Shown one piece after another: positions 35,928 through 44,648 of a DNA stretch of 64,000 bases. A program made the position numbers and the translations under genes. The number at the start of each line of letters is the position of its first letter. The first letter of the stretch is position 1. Under the pieces are notes generated by a model that was not told the DNA's origin, searched no databases, and was given only the letters and a program-made list of their open reading frames with translations. The stretch comes from Candidatus Thiodiazotropha endoloripes (GTDB lineage Bacteria > Pseudomonadota > Gammaproteobacteria > Chromatiales > Chromatiaceae). The stretch spans positions 868,001 to 932,000 of the forward strand of contig NZ_LVJW01000003.1 in NCBI RefSeq assembly GCF_001708965.1, written 5' to 3'.

Positions 35928-36445
35928 GTGATGATCTCGTCGAACCGATAATCAGCATCGAAGAGTTCCTGGTGCATGCGCTGGAACTGGAAGAGGCTTC
36001 CAGTGACCATTATGACGAACTGGCGGACAGCATGGAGATCCACAACAATCTGCAGGTGGCGGAGCTGTTTCGCAAACTTGCGGGCTACAGCCGTCAACAT
36101 GCCAAGGAGGTGATGGATCGCACCCACGGTCTGGAGCTGCCCCAATTGACTCCCTGGGATTTCAAATGGCGCTGTCCCTCTTCGCCGGAAGCCTTCTGCA
36201 TGGAAGAGGCGAACTATATGATGACGGTTGCCCAGGCCATGGAGATTGCCCTCTATAACGAGATTCGGGGACGGGAGTTTTATCTGCAGATATCCGAGCA
36301 CTCACCCACTGAGGATGTGCGTAAACTGGCTGCCGAGATGGCGGAGGAGGAGGGTTGGCATGTGGCGATGCTGAAGGAGTGGCAGAACAATCTTCAGGAT
36401 GAGCTGCCGGTGGAGGATCTGGATCCGCCCAATATTCCCGAGTAG
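35924..36445 (+). CDS. Ferritin-like (rubrerythrin-type) di-iron protein
   Basis: A 173-residue helical protein from ATG 35924, which has GGAGGAGGAG at about nine bases; the in-frame TTG 35918 is too close to it. Helix motifs ELEEASSDHYDE, FRKLAGYSRQHAKE, EIALYNEIRGREFY and AEMAEEEGWHVAML contain the Glu and ExxH ligands expected of a rubrerythrin/ferritin-like di-iron centre. There is no rubredoxin domain. ATGA overlap with the beta-subunit gene shows tight coupling. Such proteins often protect oxygen-sensitive ferredoxin oxidoreductases from peroxide; that role is inferred from context. Confidence 0.85.
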   Translation: MSDDLVEPIISIEEFLVHALELEEASSDHYDELADSMEIHNNLQVAELFRKLAGYSRQHAKEVMDRTHGLELPQLTPWDFKWRCPSSPEAFCMEEANYMMTVAQAMEIALYNEIRGREFYLQISEHSPTEDVRKLAAEMAEEEGWHVAMLKEWQNNLQDELPVEDLDPPNIPE

Positions 36446-36570
36446 GTCGATCGGGGGATTCGACTGTTCTGCTTAATCCGCGAGCAAAGCGTTTCCTGAC
36501 AGACCATCTGGGCCTGCCATGGAAATCAACGCTTATGTCGCTGGTTAACGGAGTGCCGAATTAATAACGA

Positions 36571-36891
36571 TCAGCTTGTGTGTATACCGGTCTCACCATC
36601 GTGGGATTGGTTACGTTGATCCATCTCTGCCGCTTCCTTCTCCATCTTCCTCAGCAGTTGCCCGAAATAGAATGCCAGATAGGTTGAGGTGTTGAGAGTA
36701 AACCAGAAAAAGACAAAAACGCCGAGATAGATCTTGATGTTACTGGTTTGGACTTCTCCCGCCAGGTTCATGACGGCGGCAATGGCTGCCGGATCGATGA
36801 ATGAGAAAAAGATGAATGTCAGCAGACCCGCTGCGATCGCACTGGTCCATAAAAAGCCGAACAGGCATTTGCACTTCAATAGGTTAAGCAC
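36571..36891 (-). CDS. Small hypothetical membrane protein
   Basis: A 106-residue protein with two membrane segments (WTSAIAAGLLTFIFFSFI and IKIYLGVFVFFWFTLNTSTY), a Cys pair near the N-terminus (KCKC) and a charged, Lys/Glu-rich C-terminal tail that is probably cytoplasmic. No family recognised. It is convergent with the ferritin-like gene. Confidence 0.65.
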   Translation of the reverse strand: MLNLLKCKCLFGFLWTSAIAAGLLTFIFFSFIDPAAIAAVMNLAGEVQTSNIKIYLGVFVFFWFTLNTSTYLAFYFGQLLRKMEKEAAEMDQRNQSHDGETGIHTS

Positions 36892-37559
36892 GGATTTCCT
36901 CCAGATTTTTTAGGTGTCACCGGATTGATGATCCGGTTTGGAATCTCAACGCTCTTATCTTGCTGGCGATTGTTCTTTCAGATGATGCTCAATCACTGAG
37001 CGTGCAGCGAATTGGCAGGATCTGACCATGACAGGGTTCCTTATCGTTATCTTCATATTTACGCCAGTACAAGATTAGCAACTCCTCCGGGCGTATAAAC
37101 CATAATTATAATCAGGGATTGGCAAATGGTGTGAGTTATCGGTGGAGTCCTTTGGACTGTAACAGTGATTCAATGCGATATGAACCATTCTCCGGCGAGC
37201 AGAGGAGAGAACTCTCTTGGAAGCAGAAAAACTATATGGTCATCAGTACCATTGATATCAGTTAAATTGCTGTTTACTCATGAATTAAACTGCTGCAATA
37301 CCGATTGATACGCCGTGTGTAGTATAAATCTGTGATTTGTTTACACAATTTTAATGTTGATTTAAGGATTTGCCGCTAGGATTTAAATGATTTTGTAGAA
37401 ATGGACTCTGCTTCAGCTGTTTACAGTGCATTTTTTTATTTTTGGAGTGTGGAGGCACCGGTTGGTGATGGCGGCCCGATCGCTGCGTCATGAGTGATTA
37501 TGCGATAACCGTTTTTTACCTGAACCCCGAATAATAAGCTTAAGGACAGGTATCGTAAT
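36892..37559. other. Long AT-rich intergenic region
   Basis: Between two divergent small genes. It holds several AT-rich segments (about 37080-37120 and 37320-37420) and no long frame. The stretch TAAGGACAGG (37540-37549) provides the ribosome-binding site for the gene at 37560. No palindrome stands out. It may carry promoters for both flanking genes. Confidence 0.5.
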
Positions 37560-38021
37560 ATGTTGAATTATCTCTTCGAGAAAAGCCAGGAAAGGAAGCA
37601 GTTAAAGGGCGCGCTTGCCCCGTATGGTCTGGGTCTGTCAGATCTGGATCCCATAGATTTGAAAAAACTTCTCTGCTCTATCCATCGGCATATCACCCTG
37701 GTCTCGAAAAAGTATGGCCAGCCGTCGTCCGGTGTCCAACATCAGGTCATCACACCGGTGGTATGGGCGACAGCTTACTGTCTGCTGGGTGGTAGCAGAA
37801 TCGTACAGATCGAACCCGGTTTTCGAGATATCATCGATGAAGTTGAGACTGAGCTGGTGCTTCATCTGTCTGGAGAGAGTAGTGACAACCAAAGCATCTA
37901 TCCGGAGATCTTCTCAACCTTGCTGGCATCCGATGCCTGCCATCCTGAGGTATTGGCGTTCGTACGCAATCTGGGCTATATCAGCCATACGGTGAATCAG
38001 CAGAGATCGCTGGCGGGTTGA
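37560..38021 (+). CDS. Hypothetical protein
   Basis: A 153-residue soluble protein, no signal peptide, starting MLNYLFEKSQERKQLKGALA. It has a helical N-terminus, a middle SSGVQHQVITPVVWATAYCLLGGSR and an acidic second half with regular EIF/EVL helices. I do not recognise a family. It is a single gene with a long upstream region and is convergent with the efflux operon. The composition and the good ribosome-binding site support it as real. Confidence 0.65.
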   Translation: MLNYLFEKSQERKQLKGALAPYGLGLSDLDPIDLKKLLCSIHRHITLVSKKYGQPSSGVQHQVITPVVWATAYCLLGGSRIVQIEPGFRDIIDEVETELVLHLSGESSDNQSIYPEIFSTLLASDACHPEVLAFVRNLGYISHTVNQQRSLAG

Positions 38022-38145
38022 TCCGCTGACTCTGCGTCAGGGTCAAGCGCTGCGATCAAGTTCTCCAGAGATAGCCGGCTGTAGCAATTCACAGTCTCCA
38101 TCGGGCTGTCTGTAAGTGGCTGATTACTGTCGCTTGGGAAATCAC

Positions 38146-41100
38146 TCAGTGTTTGCCAGGCAGGGATCTCCTCTTGATCAGCAGCACCAGTGCCGGGATC
38201 ACAAACAGTGACAGCAGCGGGGCTGTCAACATACCGCCGATGACTGGTGCGGCGATACGCTGCATCACTTCCGAACCGGCACCATCGCTGAGCATGATCG
38301 GCATCAAACCGATCACAACCACCAGCACCGTCATTGCCTTGGGGCGTACCCTGAGGGCCGCACCCTCGATGATGGCCAGCTTGAGACTCTGCCGATCAGT
38401 CAAGCGACCGCTATCCTGGTAGCTTTTGATGGCGCTGTTGATATAGATCAGCATGACGACTCCGAACTCTGTGGCAATGCCTGCCAGGGCAATGAAGCCA
38501 ACAGCCACCGCGACAGAGAGGTTATAACCCATCATCAGTACGAACCAGAATCCCCCCACCAGGGCAAAGGGGATGCTCAACATCACCACCAACACATCGG
38601 AATAGCGTCGGAAAATAAGATAGAGCAGGGCGAAAATGATAATCAGCAACATCGGCACCAACTGCTTCAACTTGGCTTCGGCCCGCAGCATATACTCATA
38701 CTGACCTGTCCAGGTGATGGCGTATCCTGCAGGCAACTTGATGTTCTGTTCAAGCAACTGCTGACCTTTGCTGATATAGCCACCAAGATCCCCATCCTTG
38801 ATATCGATGAATGTCCAGCCGTTGAGACGGGCGTTTTCTGTTTTGATCAGTGGCGGTCCATCAACCACATCCACTCTGGCGACCTGTGTGAGGGGCACCT
38901 GTGCTCCAGAAGGTGTGATGATGGGAAGTTCACTCAGTTTCTTGATGTCATCGCGCAGTTCACGTGGGAAGCGGATGTTGATCGGATAGCGCTCAAGACC
39001 CTCCACGGTTTCACTGATATTGATACCGCCGACGGCAGCACTGACCATCAGGTTGATATCATCGATATTGATGCCCAGGCGGGCCGCCTCGAGGCGATCC
39101 GGCACGATCTCAATATAGCGGCCAGCCACAACCCGGTCGGAGAATGCGGAACGGGTCTCCGGCAGGGTGGAGAGTTGTTTCTCGATATCGCGGCCGATCT
39201 GCTCAATGGTCTTCAGATCGGGACCGGAGACCTTGATGCCGATGGGAGTCTTGATGCCTGTCGAGAGCATATCGATTCTGGTTTTGATCGGCATCAGCCA
39301 GGCGTTGGTAAGTCCCGGGAAACGTACTGTTCGGTCCAGCTCGGCGATGATGTCGTCGAGCGTCACCCCTTCCCGCCACTCCTCTCTGGGTTTGAGTCGG
39401 ATGATGGTCTCGATCATGGTCAGGGGGGCAGGGTCCGTGGCGCTGTCCGCCCGGCCGATCTTGCCGAATACCCGCTCCACCTCAGCTACCTGCATGATCA
39501 GGCGGTCGGTCTGTTGCAGCAGCTCCTGGGCCTTGCCAATGGATAGTCCCGGCAGGGTGGTGGGCATATACATCAAATCGCCTTCGAACAGATCGGGCAT
39601 GAACTCAGATCCCAGACCTTGCCCCAGTCGTTGCATCATGGGGGATTCAGAAAAGCCTTTGCGCCAGGCTTTCTGCATGCCCAGCTGGGTGTTGTCGATC
39701 TGCTCGATCAGGGTGCTGCTGTACTCCAGGCCGGCAGCCCTGCTCAGTTTAAGAGGCCACTTCAGGGGTTCCAGCAGACCGCCGATACCGTAGATCGGAA
39801 TCACCAGGGTCACTACCAGCAACAGCGCCAGCAGCAGGGATGGTCTGGGTAACCACAAGACGATTCTCAGCAGAGGCCGGTAGAGTGTGATGAGCACCCA
39901 GCTCAGTGGATTGCTGCTCTCAGCAGGAATCCATCCCTTTAACAGATAACCCATCAATACCGGTACCAGGGTGACTGCCAGCCCGGCCGCAGCAGCCATG
40001 GCATAGGTTTTGGTATAGACCAGCGGGCCGAACAGGCGTCCCTCCTGTCCCTCCAGGGCCAGCACAGGGAGAAAGCTCAGGGTGATGATCAGCAGCGAGT
40101 AGAAGAGTGCCGGTCCGACCTGCAGCGATGCCTCAAGGATCACTTTCCAGTGCTCCTCTCTTGGGAGTCCACCGCCACGCTCCTGCAGACGGCGGTGGGC
40201 ATTTTCAATCATCACGATGGCGGCATCGACCATGGTGCCGATGGCGATAGCAATACCACCAAGTGACATGATGTTCGCGTTGATACCCTGCTGCCGCATG
40301 ATGATGAAGGCGATCAGAATCCCCATCGGCAGGGTGATCACCGCAACCACGGCAGAGCGAAAGTGAAACAGGAACAGCAGGCAGATCAGGGCGACAACGA
40401 TGAACTCCTCAAGCAGTTTGTTGCTCAGATTGTCGACGCTCTCCTCGATCAGAGTTGAGCGGTCGTAGGTCTCGATGATCTCGACACCTTCCGGCAAGCC
40501 GCTCTTGAGTTGCTGTAATTTCCGTTTCACATTTTTTATCGTCGCCAGGGCGTTCTCACCATGTCGCATGACGACAATCCCGCCGGTGACTTCCCCCAAT
40601 CCGTCCAGGTCGGCGACCACCCGCCGCATCTCCGGGCCGATCTGAATGTTGGCGATATCCTGCAGCAGGATCGGAATACTCTCTTCGGTAATATCGATGG
40701 GAATATGGCGGATATCCTGTTCCGATTTAAGGTAACCGCGGGTACGCACCATCAACTCCGCTTCACCCTGCTCGATGACCGAACCGCCCACCTCGTAGTT
40801 GGCCTGCTTTACCGCCTCGATGGCTTGTGAAATGGGAATGCCCAGTGCGCGTAGCTTCTCCGGACTGAGTACGATCTGATACTGGCGAACCATACCGCCA
40901 ACGCTGGCTACCTCGGCCACTCCGGAAACACTCTGCAACTCATATTTGAGGAACCAGTCCTGCAGGGACCGTAACTGGGAAAGATCGTGCCTGTTATGCC
41001 GGTCGACCAGGGCATAGCTGTAGATCCAGCCCACACCCGAGGCGTCCGGTCCCAGTTTGGGTTGCACATCGCTGGGCAGATCCGAACTGGCCTGGTTGAG

Positions 41101-41439
41101 ATATTCGAGGACTCTGCTGCGCGCCCAATAGATGTCGGTGCCATCTTCAAACACCACGTAGACATAGGAATCGCCAAAGAACGAGTAACCCCGAACCGCC
41201 TTGGCGCCAGGTACCGACAGCATGGTGGTGGTAATCGGGTAGGTGACCTGGTCTTCAACCACCTGTGGTGCCTGCCCCGGGTAGTTGGTCTGAATGATGA
41301 CCTGCACATCCGACAGATCGGGAAGGGCATCGAGGGGTGTCTCACGCAGTGAGTTCCAGCCCCAAATGGCAATGATCAGACTGGCGAGTAACACCAGTAC
41401 GCGGTTCTCTATCGACCAACGTATTAACTGCCCAGGCAT
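38146..41439 (-). CDS. cusA: Heavy-metal efflux RND transporter, CusA/CzcA type
   Basis: A 1097-residue inner-membrane proton antiporter that pumps metal ions out with a periplasmic adaptor and an outer-membrane channel. The N-terminal segment IRWSIENRVLVLLASLIIA and the pore-domain motif TNYPGQAPQVVEDQVTYP are typical. The proton-relay helix GIAIAIGTMVDAAIVMIENA carries the GxxxDxxxxxxE pattern of heavy-metal RND pumps. Duplicated 12-helix architecture and length (E. coli CusA is 1047) fit. Cu/Ag specificity is suggested by the adaptor's metal domains and the nearby multicopper oxidase, and is not proven. It is 5 bp after the adaptor gene. No outer-membrane channel gene is present in the window. 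Confidence 0.93.
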   Translation of the reverse strand: MPGQLIRWSIENRVLVLLASLIIAIWGWNSLRETPLDALPDLSDVQVIIQTNYPGQAPQVVEDQVTYPITTTMLSVPGAKAVRGYSFFGDSYVYVVFEDGTDIYWARSRVLEYLNQASSDLPSDVQPKLGPDASGVGWIYSYALVDRHNRHDLSQLRSLQDWFLKYELQSVSGVAEVASVGGMVRQYQIVLSPEKLRALGIPISQAIEAVKQANYEVGGSVIEQGEAELMVRTRGYLKSEQDIRHIPIDITEESIPILLQDIANIQIGPEMRRVVADLDGLGEVTGGIVVMRHGENALATIKNVKRKLQQLKSGLPEGVEIIETYDRSTLIEESVDNLSNKLLEEFIVVALICLLFLFHFRSAVVAVITLPMGILIAFIIMRQQGINANIMSLGGIAIAIGTMVDAAIVMIENAHRRLQERGGGLPREEHWKVILEASLQVGPALFYSLLIITLSFLPVLALEGQEGRLFGPLVYTKTYAMAAAAGLAVTLVPVLMGYLLKGWIPAESSNPLSWVLITLYRPLLRIVLWLPRPSLLLALLLVVTLVIPIYGIGGLLEPLKWPLKLSRAAGLEYSSTLIEQIDNTQLGMQKAWRKGFSESPMMQRLGQGLGSEFMPDLFEGDLMYMPTTLPGLSIGKAQELLQQTDRLIMQVAEVERVFGKIGRADSATDPAPLTMIETIIRLKPREEWREGVTLDDIIAELDRTVRFPGLTNAWLMPIKTRIDMLSTGIKTPIGIKVSGPDLKTIEQIGRDIEKQLSTLPETRSAFSDRVVAGRYIEIVPDRLEAARLGINIDDINLMVSAAVGGINISETVEGLERYPINIRFPRELRDDIKKLSELPIITPSGAQVPLTQVARVDVVDGPPLIKTENARLNGWTFIDIKDGDLGGYISKGQQLLEQNIKLPAGYAITWTGQYEYMLRAEAKLKQLVPMLLIIIFALLYLIFRRYSDVLVVMLSIPFALVGGFWFVLMMGYNLSVAVAVGFIALAGIATEFGVVMLIYINSAIKSYQDSGRLTDRQSLKLAIIEGAALRVRPKAMTVLVVVIGLMPIMLSDGAGSEVMQRIAAPVIGGMLTAPLLSLFVIPALVLLIKRRSLPGKH

Positions 41440-41444
41440 TTGAA

Positions 41445-43502
41445 CTACTCCGACATGCGCAACAGGCTGCTTTGGATGTTTGATTCTGAATCGATGAGGA
41501 ATTGGCCGGAGACCACCACCTCAGCACCCGCATTCAATCCATCAATAATCTCCACCTGGTTGTCGCCCCACAATCCGGTCTTCACATCCACTGGCTGGAA
41601 GTGGCCCTTACCCTGATACTTGATGATGATCTCACGCTCCCCGGTGAGTATGATCGCTTCTCGTGGAACGGTGACAGTATCCTTCTTCTTTGCGCCGTCA
41701 TTGATCTCCACCTGTACGAACATATTCAGTAACAGAGCTTCATCCGGATTGGTCACTTCAATTCTGGCGCGCAGGGTGCGAGTGACCGGATTGATCTCCG
41801 GGTAGATGAAATCGATTTTACCCGTCCACTCTCTAGCGGGAATCGCTGGCGAGGTGACCGCTACCTTGTTGCCCTTCTTTACCCAGGGTGCATGGTGTTC
41901 AAAGATATCCACCATAATCCAGACTTCGCTCAGATCGACTATGGTGAACATGGTTTGATAGGGTTCGACGTAACTGCCTTCACTGACATTCAGCTCGGTA
42001 ACCCATCCACTGGCGGGTGATGTGATCTGTACTGTATTCAGAACCTTGCGGTATTGCTCAATCCTCATCAGATCCATCGGAGGTACTTTCAGTGACCTTA
42101 AGGTGTTTCGATAGGAGTCTATTTTTGCATCGAGTTCCGCTTTACGTTCGGGTTCAAAGGCAACCAGATCGTGCTCCTCAAGTGCATTGATGAGGTCGAG
42201 TTGAGCCCGGTTGATCCAGGGCGAGTAGAAGTCGACCAACTCATCCTTCCGCTCAATATGATCCCCTTCGGTTATCAGATAGAGATTTTCAATCCAGCCA
42301 CCGGTTCTCGAGTGTATGTTGTAGATCCGCTCATCATCGGCAGTGACTCTGCCCTGGGTTTTTATCGTTTTGCCCAAGTTGCCCCGGGCGGCCGTGATGG
42401 TGCGGATTCCCATATTCTGGATGACGGCGCTTTCGAGAAAAACCTGGGGATGTTCGCTCTCCATGGACTCCTTGGCGGCGGCCACTGGTACCAGATCCAT
42501 GCCACAGATGGGGCAGGATGAGTCTGCATCATGGGAGATGATTTGCGGATGCATCGGGCAGATATAGGTAGAGCCTGAGTGTTGGTGATCATGATCTGCA
42601 TGCGTGTCATCGGATGTCACCGGATCCGGTTCTGGGGTATCACTGACTGAGACTCTTTTGGCTTTTGTCAGCAGTGTCTCTTCGTTGTCATTCCTGTTGG
42701 CCTTGGATCGGGAGGAGATTGATGGCAGCCGGTCGCTGTCCCAGTAGCGATGGGATTCGGTCATTCCCTTTGGCATCTCAGATCCGTGCTGCATAGTCTT
42801 CATGTCATGGTTATGGGAGTGCTCCGAGGTTTGGTGATCAGTCTCAAGTGCCATAGGTGAAGCGGTCTGTGCAACCAGAAACATGCCGCAGACACTGCAT
42901 TTCCCCGGTTTGTCACTGGTCTCGTTGGGGTGCATGGGACAGGCGTAGATCGTCTGATGATCTTCAGATGCATGGTCCGAGTGGGCCATCGGTTGATGAT
43001 GGTCATGCCCTGAATGATCGGTTTCGGTTTGTGCCACCAGATGCATTCCGCAGATGCTGCATTTGCCCGGTTTGTCACTGGTCTCGTTGGGGTGCATGGG
43101 ACAGGCGTAGATCGTCTGATGATCTTCAGACGCATGGTCCGAGTGGGCCATCGTTTGATGATGATCATGCCCTGACTGTTCGGTGTCAGATTGGGGCATC
43201 GTTTGATGATGATCATGTACTGAATGATCGGTGTGGGTTTGAGCCACCAGGTGCATCCCACAAATGCTGCAGCTGCCCGGTATATCGCTCGTCTCATTAG
43301 GATGCATGGGGCAACTGTAAAGGATTGTCTGTAGCTTGGCTGCACTCTCCAAGTCAGTCAGACCATCAACTGATGCATCTAGTGACATGTTGTCGCTATG
43401 GTGAGTTTCGCCAAAAGCAATTGAGCCGGTTACCAGAGACAGAGTTGCTGTCAGCAGCATCAGGATTCTGAATATGGCATTGAGAAATCTTTTGGCAATC
43501 AT
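41445..43502 (-). CDS. cusB: CusB-type RND adaptor with four heavy-metal-binding domains
   Basis: A 685-residue periplasmic adaptor, far longer than E. coli CusB (407). After a signal peptide (about residues 1-32) come three heavy-metal-binding modules at residues 62-88, 132-158 and 186-212 (each YxCPMHPNETSD...CSxCGM) and a fourth, more standard one at 313-340 (YICPMHPQ...CPICGMDLVPV). They are joined by His/Asp/Met-rich linkers (HDHHQ, MAHSDHASED). The membrane-fusion core follows from about 355 (VQVKTG-type barrel, TSPASGWVTELNVSEGSYV lipoyl half-motif) to the end. It probably collects Cu/Ag in the periplasm and hands it to the pump. The modules have arisen by tandem duplication. Confidence 0.92.
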   Translation of the reverse strand: MIAKRFLNAIFRILMLLTATLSLVTGSIAFGETHHSDNMSLDASVDGLTDLESAAKLQTILYSCPMHPNETSDIPGSCSICGMHLVAQTHTDHSVHDHHQTMPQSDTEQSGHDHHQTMAHSDHASEDHQTIYACPMHPNETSDKPGKCSICGMHLVAQTETDHSGHDHHQPMAHSDHASEDHQTIYACPMHPNETSDKPGKCSVCGMFLVAQTASPMALETDHQTSEHSHNHDMKTMQHGSEMPKGMTESHRYWDSDRLPSISSRSKANRNDNEETLLTKAKRVSVSDTPEPDPVTSDDTHADHDHQHSGSTYICPMHPQIISHDADSSCPICGMDLVPVAAAKESMESEHPQVFLESAVIQNMGIRTITAARGNLGKTIKTQGRVTADDERIYNIHSRTGGWIENLYLITEGDHIERKDELVDFYSPWINRAQLDLINALEEHDLVAFEPERKAELDAKIDSYRNTLRSLKVPPMDLMRIEQYRKVLNTVQITSPASGWVTELNVSEGSYVEPYQTMFTIVDLSEVWIMVDIFEHHAPWVKKGNKVAVTSPAIPAREWTGKIDFIYPEINPVTRTLRARIEVTNPDEALLLNMFVQVEINDGAKKKDTVTVPREAIILTGEREIIIKYQGKGHFQPVDVKTGLWGDNQVEIIDGLNAGAEVVVSGQFLIDSESNIQSSLLRMSE
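42867..43319 (-). repeat. In-frame tandem duplication of metal-binding modules
   Basis: The DNA encoding the second and third CPMHPNETSD modules repeats with a 162-bp period (54 codons). The sequence beginning ggtttgtcactggtctcgtt occurs at 42907 and again at 43069, and the flanking His-rich linker (MAHSDHASEDHQTI) is repeated too. The first module is a more diverged copy 70 codons earlier. The near-identity at DNA level marks a recent expansion. Confidence 0.85.
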
Positions 43503-43583
43503 CTACAGGTCCTAATTGGGGTGGTGTATGCCATCTACATTACAACTTAAATCTCATTCTCATAGCGTAGACTTGTTGTTCTT

Positions 43584-44282
43584 TTACTCTGTCTGAATGG
43601 CGATTAACTGAAGATCGAAAACCAATGTACTGTTGGGAGGGATTCTTGGTGGTGCTCCCTTTTCACCATAAGCAAGCGCGGGTGGGATGAACAGTTGCCA
43701 ATGGTCGCCTTTCTTCATCAGTTGCAGAGCTTCCGTCCAGCCCTTGATCACACCATTGACATTAAAGCTTGCCGGTTTTCCTCGATCAAAGGAACTGTCA
43801 AAAACTTGTCCGTTCAGCAGCTTGCCGGTGTAGTGCACAAGCACTTTATCGTTGTTACCCGGATGATTCGTTCCGTATCCCTTCTCTACAATCCTGTACT
43901 GTAAACCACTGTCTGTGGTGATGACGCCCGGTTTTTCTCTGTTTTCGGCATGAAACCTGTTGCTCTTTTCAAGCAGCAGTTGAAATTGACTGGCTCTCAG
44001 CTGCTTCTTTCTCTCTGCAAGGCTTCTTCCCAGTTCCGCCATGACCTGTTTCATCTCTGCTGCAGACATTTGACTCTGATTCTCATGCAGTGCGTCACGG
44101 ATGCCCTGTATGACCGCTTCCGGGCGGATTTCAATATCTTGAAACCTGAAGTCACTGCCGATCTGATAACCAACGCTATAGTTGATCTTGGAAGCCTCAT
44201 CCGACAGTGGAGCTTGCTGGTCTGCAATTGCAGGCAATGCCATGAGACATGCGATAAACAAAGATGTGGTGGTTCTGAGCAT
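43584..44282 (-). CDS. Periplasmic FKBP-type peptidyl-prolyl isomerase
   Basis: A 232-residue protein from ATG 44282; an upstream in-frame ATG at 44327 gives a less signal-like N-terminus. Signal peptide (TTTSLFIACLMALPAIADQ), a helical FKBP-type N-domain (residues 25-110) and a C-terminal FKBP domain. The catalytic pocket is intact: VHYTGKLLNGQVFDSSFDRG, GVIKGWTEALQLM and IPPALAYGEKG. This Mip/FkpA-like layout fits a dimeric periplasmic folding factor. It is separated from the cus genes by 81 bp on the same strand. A related, degenerate copy sits at 45499-46230. Confidence 0.92.
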   Translation of the reverse strand: MLRTTTSLFIACLMALPAIADQQAPLSDEASKINYSVGYQIGSDFRFQDIEIRPEAVIQGIRDALHENQSQMSAAEMKQVMAELGRSLAERKKQLRASQFQLLLEKSNRFHAENREKPGVITTDSGLQYRIVEKGYGTNHPGNNDKVLVHYTGKLLNGQVFDSSFDRGKPASFNVNGVIKGWTEALQLMKKGDHWQLFIPPALAYGEKGAPPRIPPNSTLVFDLQLIAIQTE

Positions 44283-44565
44283 GAGCCTGAAATTCCCAAT
44301 TAGTAAGCTTGCGATCAGCGGTTGCATGGGGTGTCGCCAGCAATAAAAAAATATAGATATTTACTTGGTTCCGATCTTCAATTGTATCAAGGTTTTAACT
44401 GTGTAGAAAAAGTGTTTTAAAGCTATTTTGCCCAAATCAGCGACGCTCAGACAGTATTCGAAGATGAACTTAATCCGGCAAATGAATGAGTATGGGTAGT
44501 TCTATGTATATTGGATTTGAAATCTGGGTATATTTGATTCTTCCGGCCTTTTAATAGAGTTCCCG
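44283..44565. other. Intergenic region between divergent FKBP and DUF4412-like genes
   Basis: An AT-rich region of 283 bp (360 bp to the next full gene). No clear dyad or consensus promoter was identified. TTGATTCTTCCGGCC... near 44535 and TTTTAATAG near 44549 are possible promoter pieces for the plus-strand gene. A short leader-like frame follows at 44566-44637. Confidence 0.4.
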
Positions 44566-44637
44566 ATGTTGATTAAAAGAGTAATCCATGTTGTATTGCC
44601 TGTGATGCTTTTTTCTGTCCATGCGGGGACTGGGTAA
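44566..44637 (+). CDS. Possible 23-residue leader peptide resembling a signal sequence
   Basis: ATG 44566 to TAA 44637 encodes MLIKRVIHVVLPVMLFSVHA followed by GTG. It has a basic start, a hydrophobic core and an AxA-like end, like a signal peptide, and stops a few bases before the ribosome-binding site of the next gene (AAGGGAG, 44636-44642). It could be a translated leader, or a vestige of an older N-terminus of the gene downstream. It has only a weak Shine-Dalgarno sequence of its own. Low confidence. Confidence 0.3.
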   Translation: MLIKRVIHVVLPVMLFSVHAGTG

Positions 44638-44648
44638 GGGAGATGATG

